Translations under genes and position numbers: made by a program
NCBI RefSeq assembly: GCF_900113115.1
Contig: NZ_FOOF01000003.1
Span: 62,001 to 126,000 of the forward strand
DNA length: 64,000 nucleotides
Direction: 5' to 3'
Source of the DNA: Duganella sp. CF458
GTDB taxonomy: Bacteria > Pseudomonadota > Gammaproteobacteria > Burkholderiales > Burkholderiaceae_D
Shown here: in pieces, positions 51,247 to 59,175 of the stretch
Numbering within the stretch: the first letter of the stretch is position 1
How the letters are laid out: every line of letters starts with the position of its first letter
The notes under the pieces: model-generated
Database searches by the model: none
What the model was told of the DNA's origin: nothing
What the model saw: the letters and a program-made list of their open reading frames with translations, nothing else

Positions 51247-52155
51247 TCAATTCCTTTCTGCTGCCCTGAACAGGGCGCCAGCCATCGATTCAATGTCAGC
51301 CCGCATATACAAGCGCTCCATCCAGCCTGCGGGGATTTGCCGGATGCCATAGTATGCACCCGCCAGTTGTCCGGCAATCGCCGCCGTGGTGTCGGCATCG
51401 TCGCCCAGGTTTGCCGCCGCCAGGACCGTCGATTCAAAATCGCTGTTCTTGGCAAAGCACCACAGCGCCGCCTCCAGCGAAGCGACTGAATAGCCCGAGC
51501 CGATGACCTGGTCGCGTTCCTTGCCTGCATAGCTGCGCGCAGCCAGCGCGGCCACCTTCACCTCGCTGAATTGCGCAGGATCGGCGTCCAGAAGCTCGTT
51601 CTTGGACAGGCCGCTGAACGCACGCGAGATTAACAAGCCTAACAGGCGGCAGCAGTCGAGGGCTTCCGGCGCGGCATGAGTCGTGCGCGAGCTTTGCTCG
51701 CTGAATTCAAGCACCTTGTCCACCGACGGATGGAAGAACATGACGACCGGCGCCAAGCGCATAAGCGATCCATTGCCGGCGGTTTGCGGATCGGCCGATC
51801 CAGCCAATGGCTCACCCGTAGCCTGGAACTTGCCCAGCGCCTGGCGCACTGTGATGCCAATGTCGAAGCAGTCGCCGGTGGAGCTCAGGTAACCCCACTG
51901 CCACCAGTTCAGGTAGCGGGTCATCTGGTCATGCGCATCGAAGCCGCCTTTCGTCAGCAAGCTCTCGGCCAGGCACAAAGCCATCGACGTATCGTCGGTC
52001 CATTGGCCAGGCGCCAGCCCAAACGGACCGCCGCCACGCATGTCCAGCACCGGCTGAAACGCGCCACGCGGCATGAATTCCACCGAGGTGCCAACTGCAT
52101 CCCCGCACGCCAGCCCCGCCAGGCATCCCCGATATCGCTCTTCAAGCGTTGGCAT
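51247..52155 (-). CDS. ADP-ribosylglycohydrolase family protein
   Basis: A 302-residue all-helical hydrolase of the DraG/ARH type, removing ADP-ribose from modified targets. Two Mg-binding motifs are present: WTDDTSM near 52-58 and NLGDDADTTAA near 250. GDAVGTSVEFMPRG near 17-30 forms the N-terminal signature. No DraT-like transferase, toxin or nitrogenase gene is nearby, so the substrate is unknown. It is the first gene of a five-gene operon with cupin, DUF3703 and two small exported proteins. Confidence 0.9.
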   Translation of the reverse strand: MPTLEERYRGCLAGLACGDAVGTSVEFMPRGAFQPVLDMRGGGPFGLAPGQWTDDTSMALCLAESLLTKGGFDAHDQMTRYLNWWQWGYLSSTGDCFDIGITVRQALGKFQATGEPLAGSADPQTAGNGSLMRLAPVVMFFHPSVDKVLEFSEQSSRTTHAAPEALDCCRLLGLLISRAFSGLSKNELLDADPAQFSEVKVAALAARSYAGKERDQVIGSGYSVASLEAALWCFAKNSDFESTVLAAANLGDDADTTAAIAGQLAGAYYGIRQIPAGWMERLYMRADIESMAGALFRAAERN

Positions 52156-52328
52156 CCACCACCCTCGTTTTTATCAATTCACAACATTCTAGCAGCGGCC
52201 GGGCGCTCGGTTTGGGCTGCCGTACGCGACGCCGGGCGCATTCCCAAGTCATCGAAGCAAGGCCATATTGAATGGCCGTTACCCTTAGCGTATGCTTGTC
52301 GCTCCTTCATTTACCCGGACCAAGACAA

Positions 52329-54146
52329 ATGAAACATCGTATTACCCTCGGCGCGCTGGCGGCCGCCGTTTTGCTGGCTTATGCCCCAGTTCAAGCCAAT
52401 GCTGCCGCGGCCAAGCCGGCGGCGGTGGAAAAAGCTCCGGCCAAGAGCAATGAAGCGGCCAAGAAGCAGTTCTGGGCTTTGGCCGACGAGTACTACGATG
52501 CGATCGCCAAATTCGATCCGGTAGGCGCGACGCAGAACGGCGACAACCGTTTCGACGACCAGATCGGCAGCGCCATCTGGCCCGCCTCGCGCGCCAAACA
52601 GTTCGACCTGTACCGCACCTTCTCCAAGCGCCTGCAGGCGATTCCACGCGCGCAGCTGAATCGCGGCGACCGCATCAGCTACGATGTGATGGCCTTCGAG
52701 CTGAAGACCTACCTGGCCTACGAACCGTTCCCGGAACACCTGCTGCCGATCGAGCATATGAGCAGCATGCCGGTCACCCTGGCCAACTTCTCCAGCGGCG
52801 ACGCCTCGCAGCCGCTGACTACGGTCAAGGAATACGAGGCTTACCTGAACCGTCTGAACCAGCTGCCGGCCTGGATCGACCAGGCCATCGCCAATATGAA
52901 GGAAGGCGTGGCCAAGGGCATCACCCAGCCGAAGCCTATCATGGTTGCCGCGCTGCCGCAGTTCCAGAAGCTGGTCAGCGAAACGCCTGAAAAGAACATC
53001 TACTTCACCCCGGTGACCAAGTTCCCGGCCGGCTTCAGCGACGCCGACAAGCAACGCCTGGCCGCCGCGTACCGCGCCACTGTGGCCGACAAGCTGAATC
53101 CCGCGCTGAGCAAGCTGTCCGCCTTCGTGGAGAAGGAATACATCCCGGCCTGCCGCACCAGCACCGGCTGGAACGCCCTGCCGAACGGCGACGCCTGGTA
53201 CAAGGTGCGCATCGCCGATTCCACCACCACCAGCAAGACTGCCGAAGAAATCCACCAGACCGGCCTACGCGAAGTGGCGCGCATCCAGGCCGAATACGCC
53301 AAGCTGGGTCCGAAACTGGGCTACGACGGCGCGGCCGCCGGCCTGCCGACCTGGGTGTCGCAGCAGCCGAAGTTCTTCCCGTTCAAAACGGAAGGCGAAG
53401 TGCAAGCCGTGTACCACAAGCTGAACGACCTGCTGGACACCAAGCTGCCGTCCATGTTCACCCTGATCCCGAAGGCCAAGCTGGACCTGCGCCTGGAGCC
53501 TGAACTGAGCCGCGATACCGCCTCCGACCATTACACCGCTCCGGCCCTGGACGGTTCGCGCCCGGGCGTGTTCTGGTCCGTAGTGACCGACCCGGCCAAG
53601 TACGGCAGCACCGGCATGAACACCCTGTTCCTGCACGAAGGCAAACCGGGCCACCATTTCCACATCGCCCTGATGCAGGAACTGGACATGCCGAAGTTCC
53701 GCAAGTTCGGCGGCAACACCGCCTTTACCGAAGGCTGGGCGCTGTATGCCGAAACCCTGGGCAAGGAAATGGGCATGTACGAAGATCCGGCGCAGTACTT
53801 CGGCCACCTGAACGACGAGATGCTGCGCGCGGTGCGCCTGGTGGTCGACACCGGCATGCACGCCAAAGGCTGGACCCGCGAGCAGTCGATCAAGTACATG
53901 ACCGAGACCCTGGGCGACGAAAGCGTGGCGCGCAACCAGACCGAACGCTACATGGTATGGCCGGCGCAGGCCCTGGCGTACAAGACTGGCGCCCTGAAGA
54001 TCCAGGAGCTGCGCGCCAAGGCCGAGAAGGCCCTGGGCAGCAAGTTCACCTTGTCCAAGTTCCATGCCATCGTGCTGGGCGACGGCACCGTGCCGCTCGC
54101 CCTGCTGGAATCGAAAGTCGACGCCTGGATCGCCGCCAGCAAGTAA
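52329..54146 (+). CDS. Exported DUF885 family protein (predicted metallopeptidase)
   Basis: A 605-residue DUF885 protein with a Sec signal peptide (ITLGALAAAVLLAYAPVQANA). DUF885 is related to gluzincin metallopeptidases: the zinc motif appears as FLHEGKPGHHFH near 436-447, with the downstream helix TEGWALYAETLGKEM. The ATG at 52329 is preferred to the in-frame start at 52272 because it begins the signal peptide. Likely a periplasmic dipeptidase-like enzyme. It ends 11 bp before a palindrome and faces the convergent thioesterase gene. Confidence 0.88.
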   Translation: MKHRITLGALAAAVLLAYAPVQANAAAAKPAAVEKAPAKSNEAAKKQFWALADEYYDAIAKFDPVGATQNGDNRFDDQIGSAIWPASRAKQFDLYRTFSKRLQAIPRAQLNRGDRISYDVMAFELKTYLAYEPFPEHLLPIEHMSSMPVTLANFSSGDASQPLTTVKEYEAYLNRLNQLPAWIDQAIANMKEGVAKGITQPKPIMVAALPQFQKLVSETPEKNIYFTPVTKFPAGFSDADKQRLAAAYRATVADKLNPALSKLSAFVEKEYIPACRTSTGWNALPNGDAWYKVRIADSTTTSKTAEEIHQTGLREVARIQAEYAKLGPKLGYDGAAAGLPTWVSQQPKFFPFKTEGEVQAVYHKLNDLLDTKLPSMFTLIPKAKLDLRLEPELSRDTASDHYTAPALDGSRPGVFWSVVTDPAKYGSTGMNTLFLHEGKPGHHFHIALMQELDMPKFRKFGGNTAFTEGWALYAETLGKEMGMYEDPAQYFGHLNDEMLRAVRLVVDTGMHAKGWTREQSIKYMTETLGDESVARNQTERYMVWPAQALAYKTGALKIQELRAKAEKALGSKFTLSKFHAIVLGDGTVPLALLESKVDAWIAASK

Positions 54147-54157
54147 ATCGACGCTTG

Positions 54158-54203
54158 AGCTCGTGTCCCACCATGGGGTCACACCCCAAATGAGACACGA
54201 GCT
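54158..54203. repeat. 46-bp double palindrome, copy 1
   Basis: Outer arms at 54158-54170 and 54191-54203 pair with one mismatch, and inside them TGGGGT/ACCCCA (54174-54179 and 54183-54188) forms a second hairpin. A second copy lies at 60097-60142. Here it lies between convergent genes, so it could act as a bidirectional terminator. Confidence 0.85.
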
Positions 54204-54209
54204 GGGCAG

Positions 54210-54653
54210 CTACTTCTTGAGGGCATAACGCTTGATGCGTTTGAGTACCAGTTCCGGCAGCGGCGCGATCTGTTTCGCATGGTTGGCGAACACGATCTGC
54301 TGCCGGCCCACCGATACCGGATGCCCGTCGGCATAAAAGCGGAACTCGAGCCAGAACGAGCATTTCCGCACATCGTAGGTATTCACCTCGCAAGACACTT
54401 CCTGGAACGGGAAAGTCTCTTGCAGGTAATCGTTCTGCGCATGCTTCGTGATGAACACCCCCTCCGCCTGCAGCATGTCGCGGGAAATACATTCATAAAA
54501 CCATTTCTCCCGGCAGACCCCTTGCCATTCGAAATACCGCGCGAAATAGGTATTGCCGTAGGCGTTGGAATCCTTGAGGAAAATCGAAAGCTTATGGTGG
54601 AAGGTCATTTCGGCTGCGGCAGGGGCGTCGGGGGCTGGGACGTGCATGTACAT
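54210..54653 (-). CDS. Acyl-CoA thioesterase-like hotdog-fold protein
   Basis: A 147-residue single hotdog-fold protein of the 4HBT type. The N-terminal catalytic-helix pattern reads FLKDSNAYGNTYFARYFEW, where Asp and the small residues match the active-site Asp/Gly of acyl-CoA thioesterases. The following helix is broken by aromatic residues, unlike short-chain YbgC. It likely hydrolyses acyl-CoA or acyl-ACP; the substrate is unknown. GGAGAG is about eight bases before the ATG. It is divergent from a histidine kinase gene. Confidence 0.78.
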   Translation of the reverse strand: MYMHVPAPDAPAAAEMTFHHKLSIFLKDSNAYGNTYFARYFEWQGVCREKWFYECISRDMLQAEGVFITKHAQNDYLQETFPFQEVSCEVNTYDVRKCSFWLEFRFYADGHPVSVGRQQIVFANHAKQIAPLPELVLKRIKRYALKK

Positions 54654-54800
54654 AGGACTATCTCTCCATAAAAGTAAAACGGCTTAGTGCCAGCCCTTAC
54701 TTTTTCCGATTGGCGCGCCGAACTATTGACATTCCTCAATACTTGTCCAATTTCTTGACAATAAGCTGTTAACAATCCGTTTTTAAGCTGAGGAAACTCA

Positions 54801-56222
54801 ATGTATGCGCTAATACCGGCATTGGTCTCAGCCCTATTTATTTGCTATGGGCTGTACGTCTTGCGCTCGCGCGGCCCGAACCGGGCCGGCCTGACTTTTT
54901 TCGCCGTCTGCGCCACGACCTTTTTCTGGCAGGCGAGCTGGGCGCTGCTATTCCTGACGCATAACCACACCACGGCCATGGCGCTGGCGCGCGTGGGCTA
55001 CCTGCCCATCCTGTTCCTGCCCACCACGCTGTACCACTTCATCATTGAACTGACCGGCAGCAAGGACGAGCGCCCCGGCCTTTACGCCAGCTACCTGTTC
55101 GCCTGCGGCCTGGGCCTGCTGCTGCCCACTACGGACTGGATGCTGTCCGGCCTGCAGCATTACTTCTACGGCTCCTATCCCAAGGCAGGCTGGCTGCATC
55201 CGCTGCACCTGGCGCAGACCGTGATCGTGATCGGACGCGCCTTGTGGCTGCTGTACCGCCGCCAGCAGCGCGCGGTGTCGACCGAGCGCACGCGCTTGCG
55301 CTATGTGCTGGTCAGCATCCTGATCTACTTCGGCGCGGCCAGCGATTACCTGTGCAACTACGGGGTCGAGATCTATCCGCCGGGCGTGGTGTTCATCATG
55401 GCCTCGCTGGGCCTGATTGCCCAGGCCATGGTGCGCCACAACCTGCTGGCCGACCCGATGGCAGCCGCCGCCACCATCGCCCATGAGATGCGCACCCCGC
55501 TGGCCAGCATCCGCTGCCAGACCCGCATCCTGGCGCGCAGCCTGCCGGAACTGATTGCCGGCTACCGGCCGCAGCACCAGGGGGCGCTGGGCACGCGCCA
55601 ATTGGAACACCTGGGCGAAATCGCGCGCAGCATCGACGCCGAAGTGTCGCGCTCCAACTTCATTGTGGACATGCTGCTGGCCTCCGCGCGCGACGGCATC
55701 ATGCGCAGCGAGAGCTTCGCCGTGCATTCGGTCAGCGTCTGCGTGGATGAAGCGATGGCCTGCTATCCCTTCTCCGGTGCCGAGAGGTCGCAGGTGCGCG
55801 TCACCATCAGCAACGAATACAGCTTCCACGGTTCGGACGTGCTGCTGATGTTCGTGCTGTATAACCTGTTGAAGAATGCACTGCAGGCGGTAAAGGTCAA
55901 TCACAGCGGCGCGGTGGAAGTCGAATGCTATTCGCGCGGCACGTACAACTGGCTGGTGGTGACCGACAACGGCCACGGCATCGCGCCCGATGTGCTGCCG
56001 CATGTGTTCGAACCGTTCTACACCACCCATCACAATGGCGGCGGCACCGGCATGGGCCTGGCGTTCTGCAAGCGCGTGGTGGCGGCCTTCGGCGGCGAGA
56101 TCGGCTGCGAGTCGGAAGCGGGGCGCTACACCCGGGTGGCCATCAGCCTGCCGCTGACAGCAGCCTCACCACGCAACCCGGCCCGTAAGCATATCGCGGA
56201 ACATTACCCAGTCGCCCATTAG
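54801..56222 (+). CDS. Seven-transmembrane sensor histidine kinase
   Basis: A 473-residue kinase. Residues 1-215 form a 6-7-helix membrane domain of the HisKA_7TM type (starts MYALIPALVSALFICYGLYV; includes FLPTTLYHFIIELTG). The phospho-His is in AHEMRTPLASI near 228. The HATPase has N box NLLKNALQAV, G1 DNGHGIAP and G2 GGGTGMGLAF. No receiver or response-regulator gene is adjacent. The architecture resembles CqsS/LqsS/JqsS-type signal sensors, but the synthase and regulator normally found with them are absent, so that is only a resemblance. A TGAGGA Shine-Dalgarno precedes the ATG. The 3' end overlaps DUF962 by 57 bp. Confidence 0.88.
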   Translation: MYALIPALVSALFICYGLYVLRSRGPNRAGLTFFAVCATTFFWQASWALLFLTHNHTTAMALARVGYLPILFLPTTLYHFIIELTGSKDERPGLYASYLFACGLGLLLPTTDWMLSGLQHYFYGSYPKAGWLHPLHLAQTVIVIGRALWLLYRRQQRAVSTERTRLRYVLVSILIYFGAASDYLCNYGVEIYPPGVVFIMASLGLIAQAMVRHNLLADPMAAAATIAHEMRTPLASIRCQTRILARSLPELIAGYRPQHQGALGTRQLEHLGEIARSIDAEVSRSNFIVDMLLASARDGIMRSESFAVHSVSVCVDEAMACYPFSGAERSQVRVTISNEYSFHGSDVLLMFVLYNLLKNALQAVKVNHSGAVEVECYSRGTYNWLVVTDNGHGIAPDVLPHVFEPFYTTHHNGGGTGMGLAFCKRVVAAFGGEIGCESEAGRYTRVAISLPLTAASPRNPARKHIAEHYPVAH

Positions 56223-56477
56223 GCTGAACAGCGGGTACTGGAAGGTGGCCGGCCGGTTGTGTTCGAAGAAGAAATGACCGACCCAGGCGAAGCCGTAACC
56301 GACCACCGGCAGCAGCCATAACAGGACCAGTTCTCCCGTGACGAGAACCATTGCCAACAGCAACAGCACAATGGTGGAGCCGGCGAAATGCAAGCGGCGG
56401 CAGGTGCTGTTGGCATGCTCCTGCAGGTAGAAAGGGTAGAACTCCCTAAACGTCCGGTAACGCGTCTCCATGCTCAT
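56166..56477 (-). CDS. DUF962 / Mpo1-like membrane protein
   Basis: A 103-residue protein matching DUF962 (Mpo1-like). Markers are the N-terminal YPFYLQEHANSTCRRLHFAG, two hydrophobic segments forming a hairpin, then WVGHFFFEHNRPATFQYP and a conserved WVMFRDMLTG. In yeast Mpo1 is a dioxygenase in the breakdown of long-chain hydroxy fatty acids; the conserved His residues (EHANS, LHFAG, GHFFFEHNRP) fit an iron-binding role. Convergent with, and overlapping, the kinase gene. Its start overlaps the upstream HTH gene by 32 bp. Confidence 0.87.
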   Translation of the reverse strand: MSMETRYRTFREFYPFYLQEHANSTCRRLHFAGSTIVLLLLAMVLVTGELVLLWLLPVVGYGFAWVGHFFFEHNRPATFQYPLFSLMGDWVMFRDMLTGRVAW

Positions 56478-57081
56478 CCTCCGGGTGGACTTCTTTGATG
56501 ATGTTATCGAGGTCGGTATCGTCGCCCAGTACGAACACCTTGCGGTCTCCCAGCATCTTGAGGATGAAAGGCTGCTGCTCGCGCAGGCGGCGCTGGAAGT
56601 CGTCGACGGAATACAGGTTGGGATTGATCTTGCGGCGCAGCAAGCGCTCGGCCAGCGGCAAGCGGTTCAGCAGCTCGCCATAGGTGGTGTTCTCGCCGAT
56701 CAGCAACAGCTCGACCGGCGCGGTGGAGTCTTCCGCCTCCTTCACGGTCGTGCCGTAAACGAAAGCCACGCTGAGCTGCTTGCGCATCGGCGCCAGGGCC
56801 GAATTCAGCACGCTGACCAGGCCAAACGTCTTCTTGACCAGGCTGGCCAGCTCGGAATAGACCAGGTTTTCCTTATTGGGCCGGAATTGGCGTACATTGC
56901 CAATGCGTTCGGAGACGATCAGCCCGGACTCATGCAGGCGCTTGAGCTCGCGTTGCGCGGAAGCGCTGCCGAGCCCCGTCAGGCGCATGATTTCATTGAG
57001 GTGGAAACCCTCATTCACGCGCACAAACAGCAAACCCAGCAGCTTTTGCTGGGCGGGGGTAAACAGGGCCGAGGCGATCAT
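56446..57081 (-). CDS. HTH regulator with degenerate nucleotidyltransferase domain
   Basis: A 211-residue protein. Residues 1-85 are a winged helix (FTPAQQKLLGLLF, then GSASAQRELKRLHESGLI). Residues ~105-195 resemble an MNT-type nucleotidyltransferase (LSVAFVYGTTVKEAEDSTA..VELLLIGENTTYGELLNRL), but the GSxARGE-SDxD metal site is not preserved, so catalysis is doubtful. Likely a transcriptional regulator using the domain as a sensor. The start is 25 bp from the divergent MmcQ-like gene and lacks a Shine-Dalgarno. It overlaps DUF962 and probably co-transcribes it. Confidence 0.78.
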   Translation of the reverse strand: MIASALFTPAQQKLLGLLFVRVNEGFHLNEIMRLTGLGSASAQRELKRLHESGLIVSERIGNVRQFRPNKENLVYSELASLVKKTFGLVSVLNSALAPMRKQLSVAFVYGTTVKEAEDSTAPVELLLIGENTTYGELLNRLPLAERLLRRKINPNLYSVDDFQRRLREQQPFILKMLGDRKVFVLGDDTDLDNIIKEVHPEDEHGDALPDV

Positions 57082-57106
57082 AGACTAAATGTTAGCATGG
57101 CGCACC
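57082..57106. promoter_or_regulatory. 25-bp divergent promoter with overlapping -10 elements
   Basis: Only 25 bp separate two divergent ATGs. TAGCAT (57093-57098) is a -10-like hexamer for plus and TAACAT, read on minus at 57095-57090, for minus. They overlap by three bases and each lies eight nt before its ATG. No Shine-Dalgarno is possible on either side within the gap. Confidence 0.5.
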
Positions 57107-57478
57107 ATGCCAATCCACCACCTGACCGTCCCCAAGCTGAAAGCCCACTGCGCCAGCCTGCCTGGCGCAGAAAGCCTGCTGCACGCGCCACCCGTCAATG
57201 TACTGAGCTACAAGATCGGCGGCAAGACCTTTGCCTACTTCAAGACCAGCGAACCGGAACAATGGCGTTTCAGCTTCCGCGCCACGCCCGACCGTTTTCT
57301 TGAACTGACCGGCATGCCGGGGGTGAAACCGGCCCGTTACATGGGCCGGTTTCACTGGGTCACCATCGTCGATGTGCGCAGCTTCCCGCCGGACTACCTG
57401 GTCGAACTGGTGCAATGGTCTTACGACAAGGCATTCTCGGCCCTGCCGAAAGCTCGCCAGCGCGAACTCAAGGCTTAG
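57107..57478 (+). CDS. MmcQ/YjbR family protein
   Basis: A 123-residue protein of the MmcQ/YjbR type, a CyaY-like fold thought to bind DNA or nucleotides. Typical features are the N-terminal AHCASLPGAESLLH and the YKIGGKTFAYF hairpin, then FRATPDRFLELTGMPG and the closing DYLVELVQWSYDKAFSALP. ATG at 57107 is preferred over the upstream in-frame ATG at 57089, which would include the divergent promoter region. The 3' end overlaps the M64 peptidase gene by 11 bp. Function is unknown. Confidence 0.87.
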   Translation: MPIHHLTVPKLKAHCASLPGAESLLHAPPVNVLSYKIGGKTFAYFKTSEPEQWRFSFRATPDRFLELTGMPGVKPARYMGRFHWVTIVDVRSFPPDYLVELVQWSYDKAFSALPKARQRELKA

Positions 57479-59081
57479 GGAAGGCGTAGCTCAGCGAATA
57501 ATTGCCGCTGCCCGAATACGACTTCACCTGGGCATAGTAATAACCCGCCGTGCCGTTATAGCCGATCGACTCGCTGGAAGTATTGCCCTCGCTCGCGGCA
57601 ACCTTGGTCCATGCGCTGCCCGACCACTTGTACAGGAACAGGTCGAAGTCCGCGCCGGCAGGGCCGCTCAGTTGCAGGGAGAAGGTACCGGCACCGGCCT
57701 GCACCCAGCCCGGCGACGCGCTTGGCGCAATCGCGCTGCCGCCATTGGCCAGCGTGCCGGTCTGCGTCACCGAACCGCTACCCGTGTACTTGGCAAACAC
57801 CTTCTTCACCGCGCCTTCATTCACCGCATGCCACGGATAACCCAGCGTGCGCATGCGCGAGTTCTCGGTCGGACGGTACTTGCCCGAGCCGCAGTACTGC
57901 GCGCCCACGAACGTGCCGACGGTGCCGTTCGGATAGACGCCCAGCCCGGTTGGAACAGCCGTGCTGCCCGCAATCAGGTTGCCCCACTTGACCGCGCGCG
58001 TGCCGTTCAGCGACACATTGACCTCGCTCGGCTCGCTGCTCGTGCTGCAGGTGCCGTACTCGTATTCATCGGCCAGCGCGAAGGCGGTGTGGCCGATCTC
58101 ATGCAGCGCCACCTCGATCGACGACGCGTGCATCGACAGCGTCGCCACGGCGCCGCCGGAACCGCCATAGCGCGTCGAATTGGCGATCACCACGACCACA
58201 TCGCGCGCATCGGGCGCCAGCACGGAGCCGGCGATATTGGTCGCCTTGGTATTGTTCACGCACAGCAGGCGCTCGATGTTGTAGCAGCCGAATTCGGCGT
58301 CCATCGCCGTGTCGCGATAAATGCCCTTGTCGATTTCATCCACGCCGGACTGGTTACTGGCCACGTCAACGCGATGGATATTCATCGAAGCCCGGTTGGC
58401 GTTGAACAGCGGGTCGGCCAGGAAGCCGTTGATCACCTTCTGCGCATCGGCGCGCCACTTGTCCATTTCAGCGGCCGTATAGCCATCGCCGATAAAGACA
58501 TAGTCCATATGCGTCGCCGCGCTGCCGTTATTCAGGATCGTGGTCGCCGTGGCAGACGGGGTCGCCGCCAGCATGGCGGAACGGGCATTCTTGCCGCCGG
58601 CAGCGGCCTGCTCCAGCGTGCTGCGCTCGAAGCGCGCCAGCGGCCCTGCCGCGGCGACGGCCGACTTGGCAGCGACCGCAGCGCCTTGCTTCGGCAGCAC
58701 CTCCACACTGGCAGTCGCCTTGTCGAACGGCAGCGACACCTCGAAGCTGCCTTCCCGTTGCTGCACCGTAGTCGACAGGTCGATGGCGCCCGAGCGCGGG
58801 TTGAACGTCTCCACATGCCGGCGCAAGCCGTTATTGACGCTCACCTCATGCAGCACCCGCCCCTGGGCATCCTTGGCGACCACCACCCACTGGTCGCCTT
58901 CAGCGCCCTGGCGCACATTCGGCGTCACGGCAAACTTGCCGACCTCCGCATGCAAGGGCTTGAACTCCGCCCCGCTGCGCCCCTCGGCAAAGCCGATGCG
59001 CAGCGAAATGTTGTCGGCCTGCGCAGCGCCGGCCGCCGCCAGCGCAAGCAGCGCCAGGGAATGTCGTAGTAAAGCCATCAT
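57468..59081 (-). CDS. Exported M64-family peptidase with C-terminal PPC-like domain
   Basis: A 537-residue secreted metallopeptidase. The signal peptide MALLRHSLALLALAAAGAAQA is followed by a beta domain up to ~190. The M64 (IgA-peptidase-type) catalytic domain spans ~195-420 with FIGDGYTAAEMDKWR and zinc motif HEIGHTAFALADEYEYG near 322. The last ~100 residues match a bacterial pre-peptidase C-terminal domain (FDLFLYKWSGSAWTKV, ending YSLSYAFPKP). The ATG at 59081 or the adjacent ATG at 59078 follows GGAGAG. The AraC gene upstream on the same strand may control it. Confidence 0.88.
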   Translation of the reverse strand: MMALLRHSLALLALAAAGAAQADNISLRIGFAEGRSGAEFKPLHAEVGKFAVTPNVRQGAEGDQWVVVAKDAQGRVLHEVSVNNGLRRHVETFNPRSGAIDLSTTVQQREGSFEVSLPFDKATASVEVLPKQGAAVAAKSAVAAAGPLARFERSTLEQAAAGGKNARSAMLAATPSATATTILNNGSAATHMDYVFIGDGYTAAEMDKWRADAQKVINGFLADPLFNANRASMNIHRVDVASNQSGVDEIDKGIYRDTAMDAEFGCYNIERLLCVNNTKATNIAGSVLAPDARDVVVVIANSTRYGGSGGAVATLSMHASSIEVALHEIGHTAFALADEYEYGTCSTSSEPSEVNVSLNGTRAVKWGNLIAGSTAVPTGLGVYPNGTVGTFVGAQYCGSGKYRPTENSRMRTLGYPWHAVNEGAVKKVFAKYTGSGSVTQTGTLANGGSAIAPSASPGWVQAGAGTFSLQLSGPAGADFDLFLYKWSGSAWTKVAASEGNTSSESIGYNGTAGYYYAQVKSYSGSGNYSLSYAFPKP

Positions 59082-59175
59082 GTCTCTCCATTTGTTGTGG
59101 TTTGGGACTGGAGATTCTGTGGCCGACCGACCGGCGGCGCGTGCAAAAACGCGCGCAAATTGCACAATCCTGCTA

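Noticed and set aside
51304..52155. A macrodomain or toxin-antitoxin reading of the ADP-ribosylglycohydrolase locus
   Set aside because: The protein has DraG/ARH metal motifs, not a macrodomain, and no ADP-ribosyltransferase toxin is encoded nearby.
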